From NCBI RefSeq assembly GCF_017814915.1, contig NZ_JAGIPZ010000017.1:1-64000 (forward strand): a stretch of DNA of 64,000 bases, read 5' to 3'. Every line of letters starts with the position of its first letter. Positions within the stretch are counted from its first letter, which is position 1. This document shows positions 1-9,500 of the stretch, in pieces. This stretch comes from Herbaspirillum sp. LeCh32-8 (GTDB lineage: Bacteria > Pseudomonadota > Gammaproteobacteria > Burkholderiales > Burkholderiaceae_D). The position numbers and the translations under genes were made by a program. The notes under the pieces are model-generated. The model was not told the DNA's origin, did no database searches, and saw only the letters and a program-made list of their open reading frames with translations.

Positions 1-9
1 TGCTCCAAC

Positions 10-220
10 CCTTCTTTTGCTTACTTTTCTTGGCGGAGCAAGAAAAGTGAGCGGCTGCCGGGCCGCCCCCGGCGCTCCCCTCCGACCGGAGAAAGATAGG
101 AATCAAGCCAGTACATCTGCATGCAGCAAGACCAGACTGCCCACACTCCCAACAACAAGCGCCCGTGAAGCGCAACAAACGACGCTGGGTTCCTGCTTTC
201 GCAGGGACGACGGATTAAAC
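10..220. repeat. Dispersed repeat, copy A (about 210 bp)
   Basis: Nearly the same sequence as 39551-39760. The 5' part carries a hairpin with arms ACTTTTCTTG and CAAGAAAAGT around a 5-base loop, followed by a GC-rich block; the 3' part ends in a second short inverted motif (CTGCTTTCGCAG) followed by GGACGACGG. The two copies differ by scattered substitutions and small indels, including in the middle third. It has no transposase and looks like a REP/MITE-like intergenic element. The 3' half alone recurs near 39290-39340. Confidence 0.8.
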
Positions 221-233
221 GGGAAACTGAGCC

Positions 234-267
234 CGGATATCGGACGTATCGGACGTATCGGACATAT
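234..267. repeat. 9-bp tandem repeat
   Basis: Three consecutive copies of CGGACGTAT (the third reads CGGACATAT), preceded by a partial copy CGGATAT. A short array like this can vary by slippage; it lies outside any gene, about 70 bp beyond the 3' end of pelG. Confidence 0.75.
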
Positions 268-335
268 CGTGGATGTCGTGAATAACTCGTCTATCCGGCA
301 CACCCAAGACAAGAAACAAGAACACTCAAACCGCA

Positions 336-1706
336 TCACTGCAGCATGAACGTCTCATACTCCAGCATCTCCAGCTTGCGCGACAACAGCACACACCCCG
401 CCAACACCACCAGACACACCGCCAACGCAAACCCGAAGCCATAGAAAGTCGGCCCCAGCGTGATCGAGATCCAGGTGAAGACGATGTTCAAGACCACAAA
501 CATCGCACACAAACCCAGCACGATCTTGCGCTTGTCCAGATAGAAGAAGACGTTCAAGATGCCCAGCAGCACCACCTGCATGCTGGCTGCGATCACGTCG
601 ATGTACAGCAGCGGCAGATACAGCGCCGAGATGCCCAGCCACTTGAGGATGGCCTCGCCGGCCACGATCAGCAGCAGCGTGGCGATGGCCTGGATCTTGA
701 TGATCTCGAACAGGCCCAGGCGCACCGTCTGCACCATGCCGTTGCGATGCTTCTCGATGGTCTCCAGCGAAGCGCCGCCGCGCACGGCGTCGTAGAAGGC
801 GTCGTAGTCCTCGACGAAGTCGGTCTCCATGCGCAGCAGGAAGATCGCCATGCCGGGGATGATTGCGAGGTAAGCCAGGAACACCGGCAAGTCATAGATC
901 ACCGAGGCGCGCAGCGGGCCGATGATGGCCTGGCTGGTTTCCGGGGTGTACCAGAACATCGCCTTGTCGACCCAGATCGCGGTGTTGTAGAGAAAACCGA
1001 TTGCCATCAGCGAGGGATACAGCAGCTTCTTGTCGTAGAACTCGAAAGAGATAAAACGGTTGGAGCCGAAGTTGCGCAGGATCAGCGCCATCATCGCCAT
1101 CAGCAGCACCGCCTGGCCGATCACGAAACCGCCCATCAAACCCTCCAGCCCCAAGCTGCGCAGCGCCAGCGCGGCCAGCACGGTGATGGTGTAGCCGATG
1201 GCGTAGATCCAGAAGATCGCCTGGTACTGCCGCATGCCGGACAGGAAGATGGTAGCGATCCAGATGTTGCACATGATGACGAAGGCTGCCAGCAGCAGCA
1301 GGCGATACAGCGCGCTCTGCTGCGGGAACAGGAACAGCACCACCAGCAGCGCCAGCGCGCCGCCGACCACCGTGACGGTGAGCGACACCGCGTGGAAGTT
1401 CGGCAGGATGGCCTCGTTGTCCTTCTCGAACAGGCGATCGGCGGCGAAGCGCGTCAACGCCAGCTGGAAGATGCCGGTGAAGATCAGCGACAGCGAGATC
1501 ACATAGGTGATGCTCACCTGGAATTGCACGATGATGGCCTTGGGCATGACCACCGCATAACTCAGCAAGCCGATCACCAGGATGCCGACGATGGACATGA
1601 TCCACGGGCCCGAGCTGATCAGCGCCGCGTACGAATACGCCTGCATCAGCGACAGCAGGCTGTCGCGCTTCAATATCTTGCGGAGTTCGAATCCGATACC
1701 TGCCAT
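336..1706 (-). CDS. pelG: PelG, inner-membrane Pel polysaccharide transporter
   Basis: 456 residues, almost entirely hydrophobic with about twelve predicted membrane segments, and the typical PelG opening MAGIGFELRKIL. PelG belongs to the MATE/PST-like flippase group and is thought to form, with PelD, PelE and PelF, the inner-membrane complex that makes Pel and moves it to the periplasm. It is the last gene of the pel operon and starts 10 bp after the pelF stop. A purine-rich Shine-Dalgarno sequence (GAGGGA) precedes the ATG at a good distance. Length matches the family. Confidence 0.95.
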   Translation of the reverse strand: MAGIGFELRKILKRDSLLSLMQAYSYAALISSGPWIMSIVGILVIGLLSYAVVMPKAIIVQFQVSITYVISLSLIFTGIFQLALTRFAADRLFEKDNEAILPNFHAVSLTVTVVGGALALLVVLFLFPQQSALYRLLLLAAFVIMCNIWIATIFLSGMRQYQAIFWIYAIGYTITVLAALALRSLGLEGLMGGFVIGQAVLLMAMMALILRNFGSNRFISFEFYDKKLLYPSLMAIGFLYNTAIWVDKAMFWYTPETSQAIIGPLRASVIYDLPVFLAYLAIIPGMAIFLLRMETDFVEDYDAFYDAVRGGASLETIEKHRNGMVQTVRLGLFEIIKIQAIATLLLIVAGEAILKWLGISALYLPLLYIDVIAASMQVVLLGILNVFFYLDKRKIVLGLCAMFVVLNIVFTWISITLGPTFYGFGFALAVCLVVLAGCVLLSRKLEMLEYETFMLQ

Positions 1707-1716
1707 CTTTTCCCTC

Positions 1717-3327
1717 TCAATGCTTCACTGGGCAACGCAACGCGCTCGCGGTCGGCGCGCTCGGCAACGCCAGCGCGTCCTCGTACAGGCGGCGATAGGC
1801 GCCAAACACCATGTCCTGCGTGTAAAAACGCTCCACCCGCGCGATGCCCGCCGCCTGCGCCTCGCGCCAGCGCTGCGGATCGGTCAGCAGTTTCAGCGCG
1901 GCGTTGGCCAGCGCCTGCGGCTCGGCGATGCCGACCACGTCGCCGGCGGCGCCCAATGCCTTGTCTTCGTCCGACAGGCCGAAGATCAGCTGGCGGCACG
2001 ATCCGACGTCGGTGGCCACTGCCGGCACGCCGGCGGCGAAGCCTTCCAGCAGCACCAGCGGCAAGGCCTCGCTGATGCTGGAAAGCACCACCAGGCCGAT
2101 CTTTGGCATGAGTTCATCGATCTTCTGGAAGCCCAGGAACTTGACCTTGTCGGTCAGCCCCAGGCCGTCGGCGATCGCGTGGCATTCCTCGGCGTAGGCC
2201 TGGTCCTCGTCCTCGGGGCCGGCGATCCAGGCTTCGGCTTGCGGATAGTGGTTCACCACGGTGCGCATGGCGCGGATGAAGGTCTTGACGTCCTTGATCG
2301 GCACCACCCGCCCCAGCAGGCACAGCACCGGCGGGATGTTCTCGCTGCGCTGGGCGCGCAGCTTGGACAGGCGCGGCAGGTCGATGCCGTTGGGGATGTT
2401 CATGGTGCGTTCGGCCGGCGCGCCGTCGCTGACCTGGCGCAGGCGGTTGGTCTCGTAGAGCGCCACGATATTGTTGGAGGCCTGGTAGCACAGGCGGCCC
2501 AGCGCCTCGAAGAAGCGGATCCACAGGTCGCGGAAGTACGGGATCTGCGAGGCGTCCTTCTCGAACACGTTGCGGTTGTCGCGGATCCACTCGCTCTGGA
2601 ACAGGTCGATCTTGCGTTCCTTGGTGTAGATGCCGTGCTCGGACAGGATCAGCGGGCGCCCGGTCTGCATCTTCATCAGGCTGCCGAGGAAGCCCGCATA
2701 ACCGGTGGAGATGGTGTGATAGCACCTGGCCGGGATCATGTTGCGCGCCACGCGCGCCAGCGTCCAGATCGGCAGGTGCATGATGCGCACGGTCCAGAAG
2801 TAGTCGACGAAGGACGGGTCGGTGCAGAAGCTGCGGTATTGCTCGGCCAGATAATCCCAGGCCTTCTTGCTGAACAGGAAGGAATCCTGGTCCAACTTGC
2901 CGCCGTCGGCCATCTGCGGGATCAGCTCGGCCAGCAGGCCGGTCAGCGCCTCGTGACTGGCGCCGCCGCGGCCGTAGTCGCGGAACTTGGTGTGCAACTC
3001 GTCCATCTGCGCGAACGCCGCCGCGTCGCCGCGCGAGCGCGTGACATTGGGCGCGGCCAGATGCTCGTGGATGTAATGGCGCTCCAGGTGCACCACGTTG
3101 TCGGGCAGCTGGTACTTGGGCGAACCGTAGTCCTGCGGGCGGCTGCCGATGAAGCACAGGCCGAAGCGGATCTCGGGAAAGCCGCGAATGATCTGATTGA
3201 CCCAGCTCGACACGCCGCCGCTCACATACGGGAAGGTGCCTTCCAGCAGCAGCATGACGTCGCAGTCGGCGGCGCGGCGCTCGTAAGGATCGGCTGCGGC
3301 CTGGGTGGAAGTGGTGACTTGGTTCAT
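1717..3327 (-). CDS. pelF: PelF, cytoplasmic glycosyltransferase of Pel synthesis
   Basis: 536 residues, GT4 family with a GT-B fold. Visible motifs: the N-terminal nucleotide-binding region with EGTFPYVSGGVSSW (around residues 29-42), SEHGIYTKERK in the middle, PNGID, the GRVVPIKDVKTF segment that opens the C-terminal domain, and SEALPLVLLEGFAAG, the E-x7-E motif of retaining GT4 enzymes. PelF polymerises the sugar chain from a UDP-sugar donor (UDP-GlcNAc/GalNAc-type in Pseudomonas). The reading frame stays open far upstream, but the start at MNQVTTSTQ overlaps the pelE stop by 4 bp (ATGA), which indicates translational coupling and fixes the start. Confidence 0.95.
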   Translation of the reverse strand: MNQVTTSTQAAADPYERRAADCDVMLLLEGTFPYVSGGVSSWVNQIIRGFPEIRFGLCFIGSRPQDYGSPKYQLPDNVVHLERHYIHEHLAAPNVTRSRGDAAAFAQMDELHTKFRDYGRGGASHEALTGLLAELIPQMADGGKLDQDSFLFSKKAWDYLAEQYRSFCTDPSFVDYFWTVRIMHLPIWTLARVARNMIPARCYHTISTGYAGFLGSLMKMQTGRPLILSEHGIYTKERKIDLFQSEWIRDNRNVFEKDASQIPYFRDLWIRFFEALGRLCYQASNNIVALYETNRLRQVSDGAPAERTMNIPNGIDLPRLSKLRAQRSENIPPVLCLLGRVVPIKDVKTFIRAMRTVVNHYPQAEAWIAGPEDEDQAYAEECHAIADGLGLTDKVKFLGFQKIDELMPKIGLVVLSSISEALPLVLLEGFAAGVPAVATDVGSCRQLIFGLSDEDKALGAAGDVVGIAEPQALANAALKLLTDPQRWREAQAAGIARVERFYTQDMVFGAYRRLYEDALALPSAPTASALRCPVKH

Positions 3328-4370
3328 GCGGGCCTTCGATTGGGATCCGGGCGGCCGCCGACGGCGCGCCGGCCATGGCGCCAGAAACGGTGCAACTGCG
3401 GATTGGAGGAGACGCTGGGGTTGTAGGCCATCTCGATGAAGAGCTTGCGCACCTGCTCGTAGTCGCGCTCCAGGTAGCTCAGCTCGGCCAGGTAGGGCAG
3501 CAGGCGGGTGCGCGAGAAGCCGTGCTCGGAAGCGTTCTGCAGCGCCTCGGCCGAGCCTGCGGCATTGCCTGTCATCAGCTCCAGGCGCACCAGCATGAAC
3601 CACAGGCCGGGCTGTTCCTCGTTGATCGCCAGCGCCGCCTTGGCGTGCTCGCGCATCTGCGCGCAGGAATAGTTGAGCAGGTCGCCCTGCACCAGGTTCT
3701 GGTAAATCAGTTCCTGGTACAGCTCGGCCACCTGCCGGTGCATCAAGGCGCGCGCCTCGTCGTCGGGCGCGGACTCCAGCCGCGCGCGCAGCTCGACGAT
3801 GCGCTGGGTGATCTTCTTTTCCTTGCCGTCCAGGATGCCGTAGGCCAGTAAGCGTACGTCGTCGGCCGGGTCGGCCAGCAGGTTGCGCAGCGACTCGCCG
3901 CTGGCGCGGGTGGGCGTACTCTGGATCGCCACCAGGGCGTTGAGGCGCTTGTCCACCGGCGTGCCGAGATTGCTCAGCTGCGCGCGCACGCGGTTGCCGG
4001 AAAAGCCGCTGCCTTCGCGGCGGCGCACGGTGATGAATTCCGGCGCCTCGGTGGTGTCGAAATGATCCGCCGCTTCGTCCTTGGGCCACAGGATGCCCAC
4101 CGCCAGCGCCACCACCGCGCACAGCAGTCCCACCACCGGCATGAAGAAGTTGAAGAAGAACAGATACGCCAGCAGCCACTTGCGCGGATGGCGGTAGCGC
4201 TGCGGCACCAGCAACGCGATGGCCAGTGCCAGCAGCGCGCTGGACGCCAGGTGCAAGGCCAGGTAGCCGCTGATCGCCGCGAAGCCGATGCTGCCGGCGC
4301 CGCCGTGCAGCAGCATGCCGATGGAGGCGACCTCGAAGGAGATACCGGCGATGGTAAATTTATAAAGCAC
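3324..4370 (-). CDS. pelE: PelE, inner-membrane Pel biosynthesis protein with TPR-like domain
   Basis: About 348 residues. The N-terminal part has two hydrophobic segments (around residues 25-45 and 60-90), followed by a soluble helical, TPR-like region. In Pseudomonas PelE binds PelD and helps assemble the synthase complex. I chose a GTG start that overlaps the end of pelD by 11 bp; the frame is also open from an ATG at 4442, but that would overlap pelD by 83 bp and add an Arg-rich tail unlike the family. The start is therefore moderately certain and the identity, supported by gene order, is good. Confidence 0.85.
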   Translation of the reverse strand: MLYKFTIAGISFEVASIGMLLHGGAGSIGFAAISGYLALHLASSALLALAIALLVPQRYRHPRKWLLAYLFFFNFFMPVVGLLCAVVALAVGILWPKDEAADHFDTTEAPEFITVRRREGSGFSGNRVRAQLSNLGTPVDKRLNALVAIQSTPTRASGESLRNLLADPADDVRLLAYGILDGKEKKITQRIVELRARLESAPDDEARALMHRQVAELYQELIYQNLVQGDLLNYSCAQMREHAKAALAINEEQPGLWFMLVRLELMTGNAAGSAEALQNASEHGFSRTRLLPYLAELSYLERDYEQVRKLFIEMAYNPSVSSNPQLHRFWRHGRRAVGGRPDPNRRPA

Positions 4371-5847
4371 AGCGTTCCACCAGGTTGGGCAGCAGGCGCG
4401 CCGGGTCTTCCACGCCGATCGCCGCGGTGTGCGCCTCGGCATAGTTGGACAGGAACTTGTTGCCGAACTGCGCGTGCGACACCGTCTCCACCCGCATCAG
4501 ATAACCATCGACGGCCGCCGCGCCCGACAGCGGCAGCAGCGTCATCAGCACGTTGCGGTTGCCGGACTTGTAGCTCCAGACCACGTCGGCGGCGCGCTTG
4601 AGGCGTCGGATCTGGTCGAACATGTCGCGCGACAGGTCGTCGTCGCCGAACACCAACGCCACCAGCGAAGAGTCGATACCGGTGTTGCGCTTCAAATGAT
4701 GCAGGCGCACCACGTCGACCGCCAGCTCCGGCGGGCAGGTCGGCAGCTGCTGCAGGATGGCGCGCGAGGTCGCGCCCACTTCGATGCCGTCGGCGTAGTA
4801 ATCGATCAGCACCGACATCAGCTGCAGCGTGTCTTCGTTGAGCGCCACGAACGGCAGCGCCTCCACCAGCAGCAGGCCGAACAGCTTGCCCTCGAAATTC
4901 TCCAGCGGCGCGACCACCAGATAGCGGCTCTGGTTGCGCAGCGCCTGGTTCACGCTCTCGGTCTGCACGTGCGCCAGCTTGCGCTGTTGCAGCGCGTATT
5001 TCACCAGCGGATCGTCGCCCGCGAATTCAGGCATCTTGCCCACCGCAGCCACCGGCTGGGCGACCACATTGCCCTGCGCGTCCAGGGTATGCACTGCAGC
5101 CGCCTCGACCTGGCAGCTTTGCACCAGGATCTGCAGGAAGGCCTCCGGCGCCGGGATCTTGGACGGATCCAGCATGGTCTGGGTGAGGGTCAGCGCGCGC
5201 ATGCGGTCCAGCGATTCACGCAGCGTCAGCGGTTTGGAGAGCAGATCCTGCTCCAGCCGCTCGTGCGACAGACGCAGCAGGAAGTGGTTCTTGGTGAGCA
5301 TGGTCAGGCGCTCATCCAGGTAGGCATTGATCGCCTTCAGGCGACGGCTGCGCGCATTCCAGACTTCGGCGAACTGTCCGCACAGCAGGGTCAGGATCAG
5401 GCCGCCCAGGAAATAAGGCTGCGGAAAGGCTTCTGCCGCCGACACCACCGCCTGCGAGGCATCGGCATGGATCTGGTGCACCAGCACATACCAGCCGGCC
5501 AGCATGGTGGCCACCGCGATCACGCCGATCGCGCTGCCGTAGCGCATGGCCAGGATCGCCGGCACCAGCCAGATCCAGGGAAACTGCGCGGCAATGCCGA
5601 ACGGGTCTTCCGGTGCGATCCAGTACGACAGCGCCACCGCCGCCAGCACGAAGAGCACGGTCTCGACGATGCGCAGCGCCGCCTTGCGCGGCGAGCCGCT
5701 GTCGGTGTCGAAATGGGTGAATACCCTCGACCAGAAGTTCAAGCGGCGCCTGGTCTTGCCGACCAGCGGCTTGGCGTTGCCTGCCAGCCGCTGGCGCGGT
5801 GCGCCGATCGGGCTCTGGGCCGCCGGCTTGCTTTCGATATCGCTCAC
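4360..5847 (-). CDS. pelD: PelD, membrane c-di-GMP receptor of Pel synthesis
   Basis: 495 residues from a GTG start. About four membrane segments lie between residues 60 and 160, then a linker helix, a GAF domain (about 215-355) and a degenerate GGDEF domain to the C-terminus. No GGDEF catalytic motif is present, but an inhibitory-site motif RxxD is (R418-A-A-D421), with a further arginine at R452; spacing matches the c-di-GMP-binding arginines of Pseudomonas PelD (R367/D370 and R402). It should bind, not make, c-di-GMP and switch on polymerisation post-translationally. It lies between pelC (25 bp) and pelE (overlap). Confidence 0.93.
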   Translation of the reverse strand: MSDIESKPAAQSPIGAPRQRLAGNAKPLVGKTRRRLNFWSRVFTHFDTDSGSPRKAALRIVETVLFVLAAVALSYWIAPEDPFGIAAQFPWIWLVPAILAMRYGSAIGVIAVATMLAGWYVLVHQIHADASQAVVSAAEAFPQPYFLGGLILTLLCGQFAEVWNARSRRLKAINAYLDERLTMLTKNHFLLRLSHERLEQDLLSKPLTLRESLDRMRALTLTQTMLDPSKIPAPEAFLQILVQSCQVEAAAVHTLDAQGNVVAQPVAAVGKMPEFAGDDPLVKYALQQRKLAHVQTESVNQALRNQSRYLVVAPLENFEGKLFGLLLVEALPFVALNEDTLQLMSVLIDYYADGIEVGATSRAILQQLPTCPPELAVDVVRLHHLKRNTGIDSSLVALVFGDDDLSRDMFDQIRRLKRAADVVWSYKSGNRNVLMTLLPLSGAAAVDGYLMRVETVSHAQFGNKFLSNYAEAHTAAIGVEDPARLLPNLVERCAL

Positions 5848-5872
5848 GATGCAGTCCTGAACTGACGAGGGC

Positions 5873-6472
5873 TCAGGGAGCCGGGGCCGGGGTCGCCTGC
5901 TCGGCGTCCTGCGCCGAACGCTGCAGCGAGGTCAGCGGCGAAAGCAGCGTGCGCGAGAGCTTCTGCGCCACGGCCGACAAGGCTTCACGGCTCCAGCCGC
6001 TCTTGCCGCCGGCGGCCGACCACACCACCTTGCCGGTGGCGACTTCGACCAGTTGCAGTGTCAGGCCCACGGCCGGCTCGCCGTCGATGCCGACCTTGTA
6101 GCGCCACTCATCGACGGTGCCGGTCAGCGCGTAGCTGAGGTTCTCAGAACGCGCCCATTCCAGGGCGGCATCCATCTGCTTGCGGTCCATCGGCTCGAAC
6201 AGGGTTTCGTTGTTCAGCGTGGCCGGGTAGTGGCGCAGGTTGGCGCCGCCCCGCGCGCGCAGGATGCTCTCGGCGATCGCTTCGGCGCGCAGGCCGGCCT
6301 GCGGCGTCTCGGTGTGGTTGGCGAACGGCAGCAGGCCCCACTGACCGTTGGAAGCCAGCACCGGCGCGCGACCGATGTCGGTGGTGGTGCAGGCGGCCAG
6401 GCCGACGGCCAGCACCGCGGCTGCTGCCAGGCGCAGCAGACGAGACAGGCTGAAGATGGTTTGGTTTTTCAT
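5873..6472 (-). CDS. pelC: PelC, outer-membrane lipoprotein of Pel export
   Basis: 199 residues from the ATG; an in-frame GTG three codons upstream is an alternative. The signal sequence ends in a lipobox LAAC (Cys28), so the protein should be lipidated. PelC forms a dodecameric ring under the outer membrane and funnels cationic Pel towards PelB. The body GQWGLLPFANHTETPQAGLR and the later VDEWRYKVG segment fit the PelC family. It lies 72 bp after pelB, the largest gap within the operon. Confidence 0.9.
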   Translation of the reverse strand: MKNQTIFSLSRLLRLAAAAVLAVGLAACTTTDIGRAPVLASNGQWGLLPFANHTETPQAGLRAEAIAESILRARGGANLRHYPATLNNETLFEPMDRKQMDAALEWARSENLSYALTGTVDEWRYKVGIDGEPAVGLTLQLVEVATGKVVWSAAGGKSGWSREALSAVAQKLSRTLLSPLTSLQRSAQDAEQATPAPAP

Positions 6473-6544
6473 GTTGGTCACCGTTGGTTAGCGATGGGTT
6501 GAGACAAATAAACGAAAGGCATGATCAATGAATACCGGCCGCAA

Positions 6545-9500
6545 TCAATACAGCCACTTGTACAGCACACTGAGTTCGAAACCGCGCTGCGGCGTGTTGG
6601 GCGTGGCGCTGGTGCTTTGCACGGCGATCGACAGCACGTCCTGGCCGATCACGCTGCCGGCCGCGCCGGCGCGCAGGTTGCGCCCCCAGCCGATATCCGA
6701 GGTGCGAGTCATGCCGATTTCGGCATACGGGCGCCAGGCGCGGGTGTAACTGCTTTCGACCACGGTGCCGGCGCCCAGGCTGATGCCATAGATGCGCGAA
6801 TCCAGCGGCATGTAGCGGAATCCGGTCGGATCATTGCCGGCCGGGACCAGGCGTGCGATCTGATCGTCCGAGGCGCCATTGTCGACGAACTTGGCATCGC
6901 TCACGTAGGTGCGCAACGTCAGGTTGGGATACTCCACCCGGAAGTGTGTGCCGGCCTCGAGATTGAGCGTGCGTCCGCTGCCCAGCGAGGTGCCGGCTTG
7001 CGTCGTGTAGCGCTGGTACCCGCCGCCGAAGCGCAGGTACTCGGTGCGGCTCAGCAGCAGGTTCAGGTTGAGCTCGCCGCCGTAGCGTTTGGCGCCCACG
7101 CGCATGAGCGCCGAGTCGGTGGCGGCCAGGTTGTAGCCGCCGTTGCCGGACAAGGTCAGCTTGGGCGTGAGTTGCTTGGAAAACTCCAGACGCAGGCCGT
7201 TGAAGGAAGACATCGCGTCGCGATGCTGCAGGCCGACGCTGACGAAGCCGTCCTCGATGCGCCGGCGCAGCGACAGCTCGAACAGCTTGTCCACCGACGG
7301 TACATCGCCCAGCAGCGTGGCGTCGTCTACCGTCTGGTGGCGCTCGGTGTAGTTGAAATACAGCTTGGTGCCGGGCGTCAGCGTAAAGCCGGTGGTGACG
7401 TCGTAGCGCTTGGTCGCCAGCGGAAACTCGCGGCTGGAGGTATAGCCGGCGGAGAACTTGGCCGGCTCGTCGGTGACCAGGTTGGTCAGGCGGTTGTGCA
7501 GCTCGTCGTCGGCCGGCAGGCGGTCCAGCTGGTCGAACGCCAGCGTCTGCGCCAAGCCCACTCGGCCGGCCACGCGCGCCGCTTCGATGCGGTCGTACAT
7601 GGGCAGCCAGTCGGCCAGGTTGTCGAGCATGTTGTTCAAGCCCTGGCGATCGTCCGCCGCCAGGGCCAGCGCCAGCTCGCCCCACAGCGGGCGGTCCAGC
7701 TCGCGCGCGAAGCGGGTGGCCAGCCAGGCGCGCGCCAGGTCGGACTCGCCGGTGTTCATGGCGTAGGCCAGCGCCAGCTCGCGCACGCTGGAGGACAGGC
7801 GCGCATCGTCGCGCGGACGCTGGCCGGATTCCGAAGTCGGCGCGAAGAGCGCGTCGGGCCCCTTGTCCAGTCGGGCCGCAATGCCTTCGCGCTCGCCGCG
7901 CTCGCCGGCGTCGCGACGTGCGGCGGCTTCCATTTCCTTCAACAGGGTCGGGCCGTCGGCCGGCGGCAGGTTCTTGTCGGCCGGCGCGACGAGCCTGGTG
8001 GCATCGCTCTTCAACAGCGCCTGCAACACGCGCAGGCTGGCGTCGGACTGCATGAACAAGGGCGACAGCGCCGCCAGGCGGTCGCGCCATTCCTTCAATT
8101 GGTTGGGCGGGATGTTGCGCAACACCTTGGGGTCGCGCAGCTCGAACCACGCGCGGCGGCGGATGCGCCAGGCCAGGTCGGGCTGGCCGGTGGCGTCCAG
8201 CGCCTCGGCGTAGCTCATCAGCCAGAGGTAATCGTTCTGCGGGAAGCCGGACTTGCGGAACCAGTGCAGCGCCACGTCCTGGCGGTTCAGCGACATGTTG
8301 GCGGCGGCGAACGGGCCCCACAGCTGCGGCAGGGTCTCGGCCTCGCCGGCCCACAATTGCAGCGCGCGCTTCAACAGTTCGGTGTCGCGCCCGGCGATCA
8401 GCACCCAGATCAGCTCGGCGCGCACTTCGGCCGAACGCGGGCGCAGCGTCAGCGCCGCGGCCATGTCGGCGCGCGCGCCGGGCAGGTCGCGTCGCAGCTG
8501 CTTGATGGTGGCGCGCACGGTCAGGTAGGGCACGTTCTTTTCCAGCAGCGCGTTCTGCTGCGGGGTAATGCTGTCGATGAAGGCTTGCGCGCCGTCGAGG
8601 TCGTTGATGCGCTGACGATAAGTCAGCGCCTGCACCGCGAAGTTGGCCACGCCGGTACGACGGAAGCCAAACTCGGCCAGCTCGGCGGCGGCGCGCGGTT
8701 GCTCCTCCTGGATCACGCCCATCATGTTGCTGATGTCGCCCTCCTCCGCCTTGTCGGAGGCCAGCAGCTTGTCGTAGCCCAGGCGCGCCTCTTTCTCGTG
8801 CTCGAGGAAGCGCGCGACCTCGGCATAGGCGCGCCAGAAATCGGTATTGCCCACCGGCGCAGCGGTGGCGGCGTCGTTGAGGATGGACATCGCATCTTCG
8901 ATGTGGCCGTTCAGATAGAGCTGGTTGGCGGCCAGCAAGGCGTTGCCGGCAGTGGCGCCGAACTCCTGGCGTTGCTGGCGCAACAGCGCCAGCGCGTCGG
9001 TATCGCGGCCCATGCGCAAATACAGCCTGGCCAGCGCATCCATCTCGGCGTTGCGCTCGGTGGCGACTGCCTGCCCACGCCCGGCGCTCTTCTTCAGGCT
9101 GGCTTCCAGCAACGCGGCGGCGCGGTCGGCCTGGCCGATGTTTTCATACTGGGCCACCAGCTGATTGAGCCACTTGGGGTTGCCCGGGTCGACGTGCATC
9201 TTGTGCTGCAGGGCCTCGACCACGATCTCTTGCTCGAAGGTGCCTTCGGCGATGCGCAGCACGTTGTCCCAGGCCGCCTCGTCGTTGGACAGGCGGGCGT
9301 AGGCCAGCCACTGCGGCGTGGCCTGCTCGGGCACGCCGCTCCACTCGCTGACCTCGGCCAGGCGCTTGCGCCAGGCGGCGCTGTCGGGCTTTTGCCGCAC
9401 CGCCGACTGCGCCAGCAGGCGCGCGTCGACCAGGTTGCGGTTGCCCAGGAAGACGTTGAAGGCCAGCGTGTAGATGTCGTCGTCGAACGGCAGCCGGGCG

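Larger units (their letters stand above)
1..335. other. Non-coding stretch with repeats downstream of pelG
   Basis: No convincing gene. It holds one copy of a long dispersed repeat (10-220) and a 9-bp tandem repeat (234-267). Just after the pelG stop codon I see no hairpin followed by a T-run in the pelG direction, so the operon's terminator is not recognised here. A reading frame of 110 codons across the repeat exists but has low-complexity, repeat-derived composition and is not called. Confidence 0.6.

Noticed and set aside
241-267. Possible CRISPR-like repeats
   Set aside because: Units are 9 bp and contiguous without spacers; no cas genes anywhere in the window.
17-349. 110-codon plus-strand frame across the first repeat (and a similar one at 39423-39758)
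   Set aside because: The shared peptide follows the nucleotide repeat, including its hairpin; indels between copies break the similarity, and there is no ribosome binding site. Repeat-derived, not a gene.
4371-4442. Upstream ATG start for pelE
   Set aside because: Would overlap pelD by 83 bp and add an Arg-rich segment before the first membrane helix; the GTG overlapping the pelD stop fits better.
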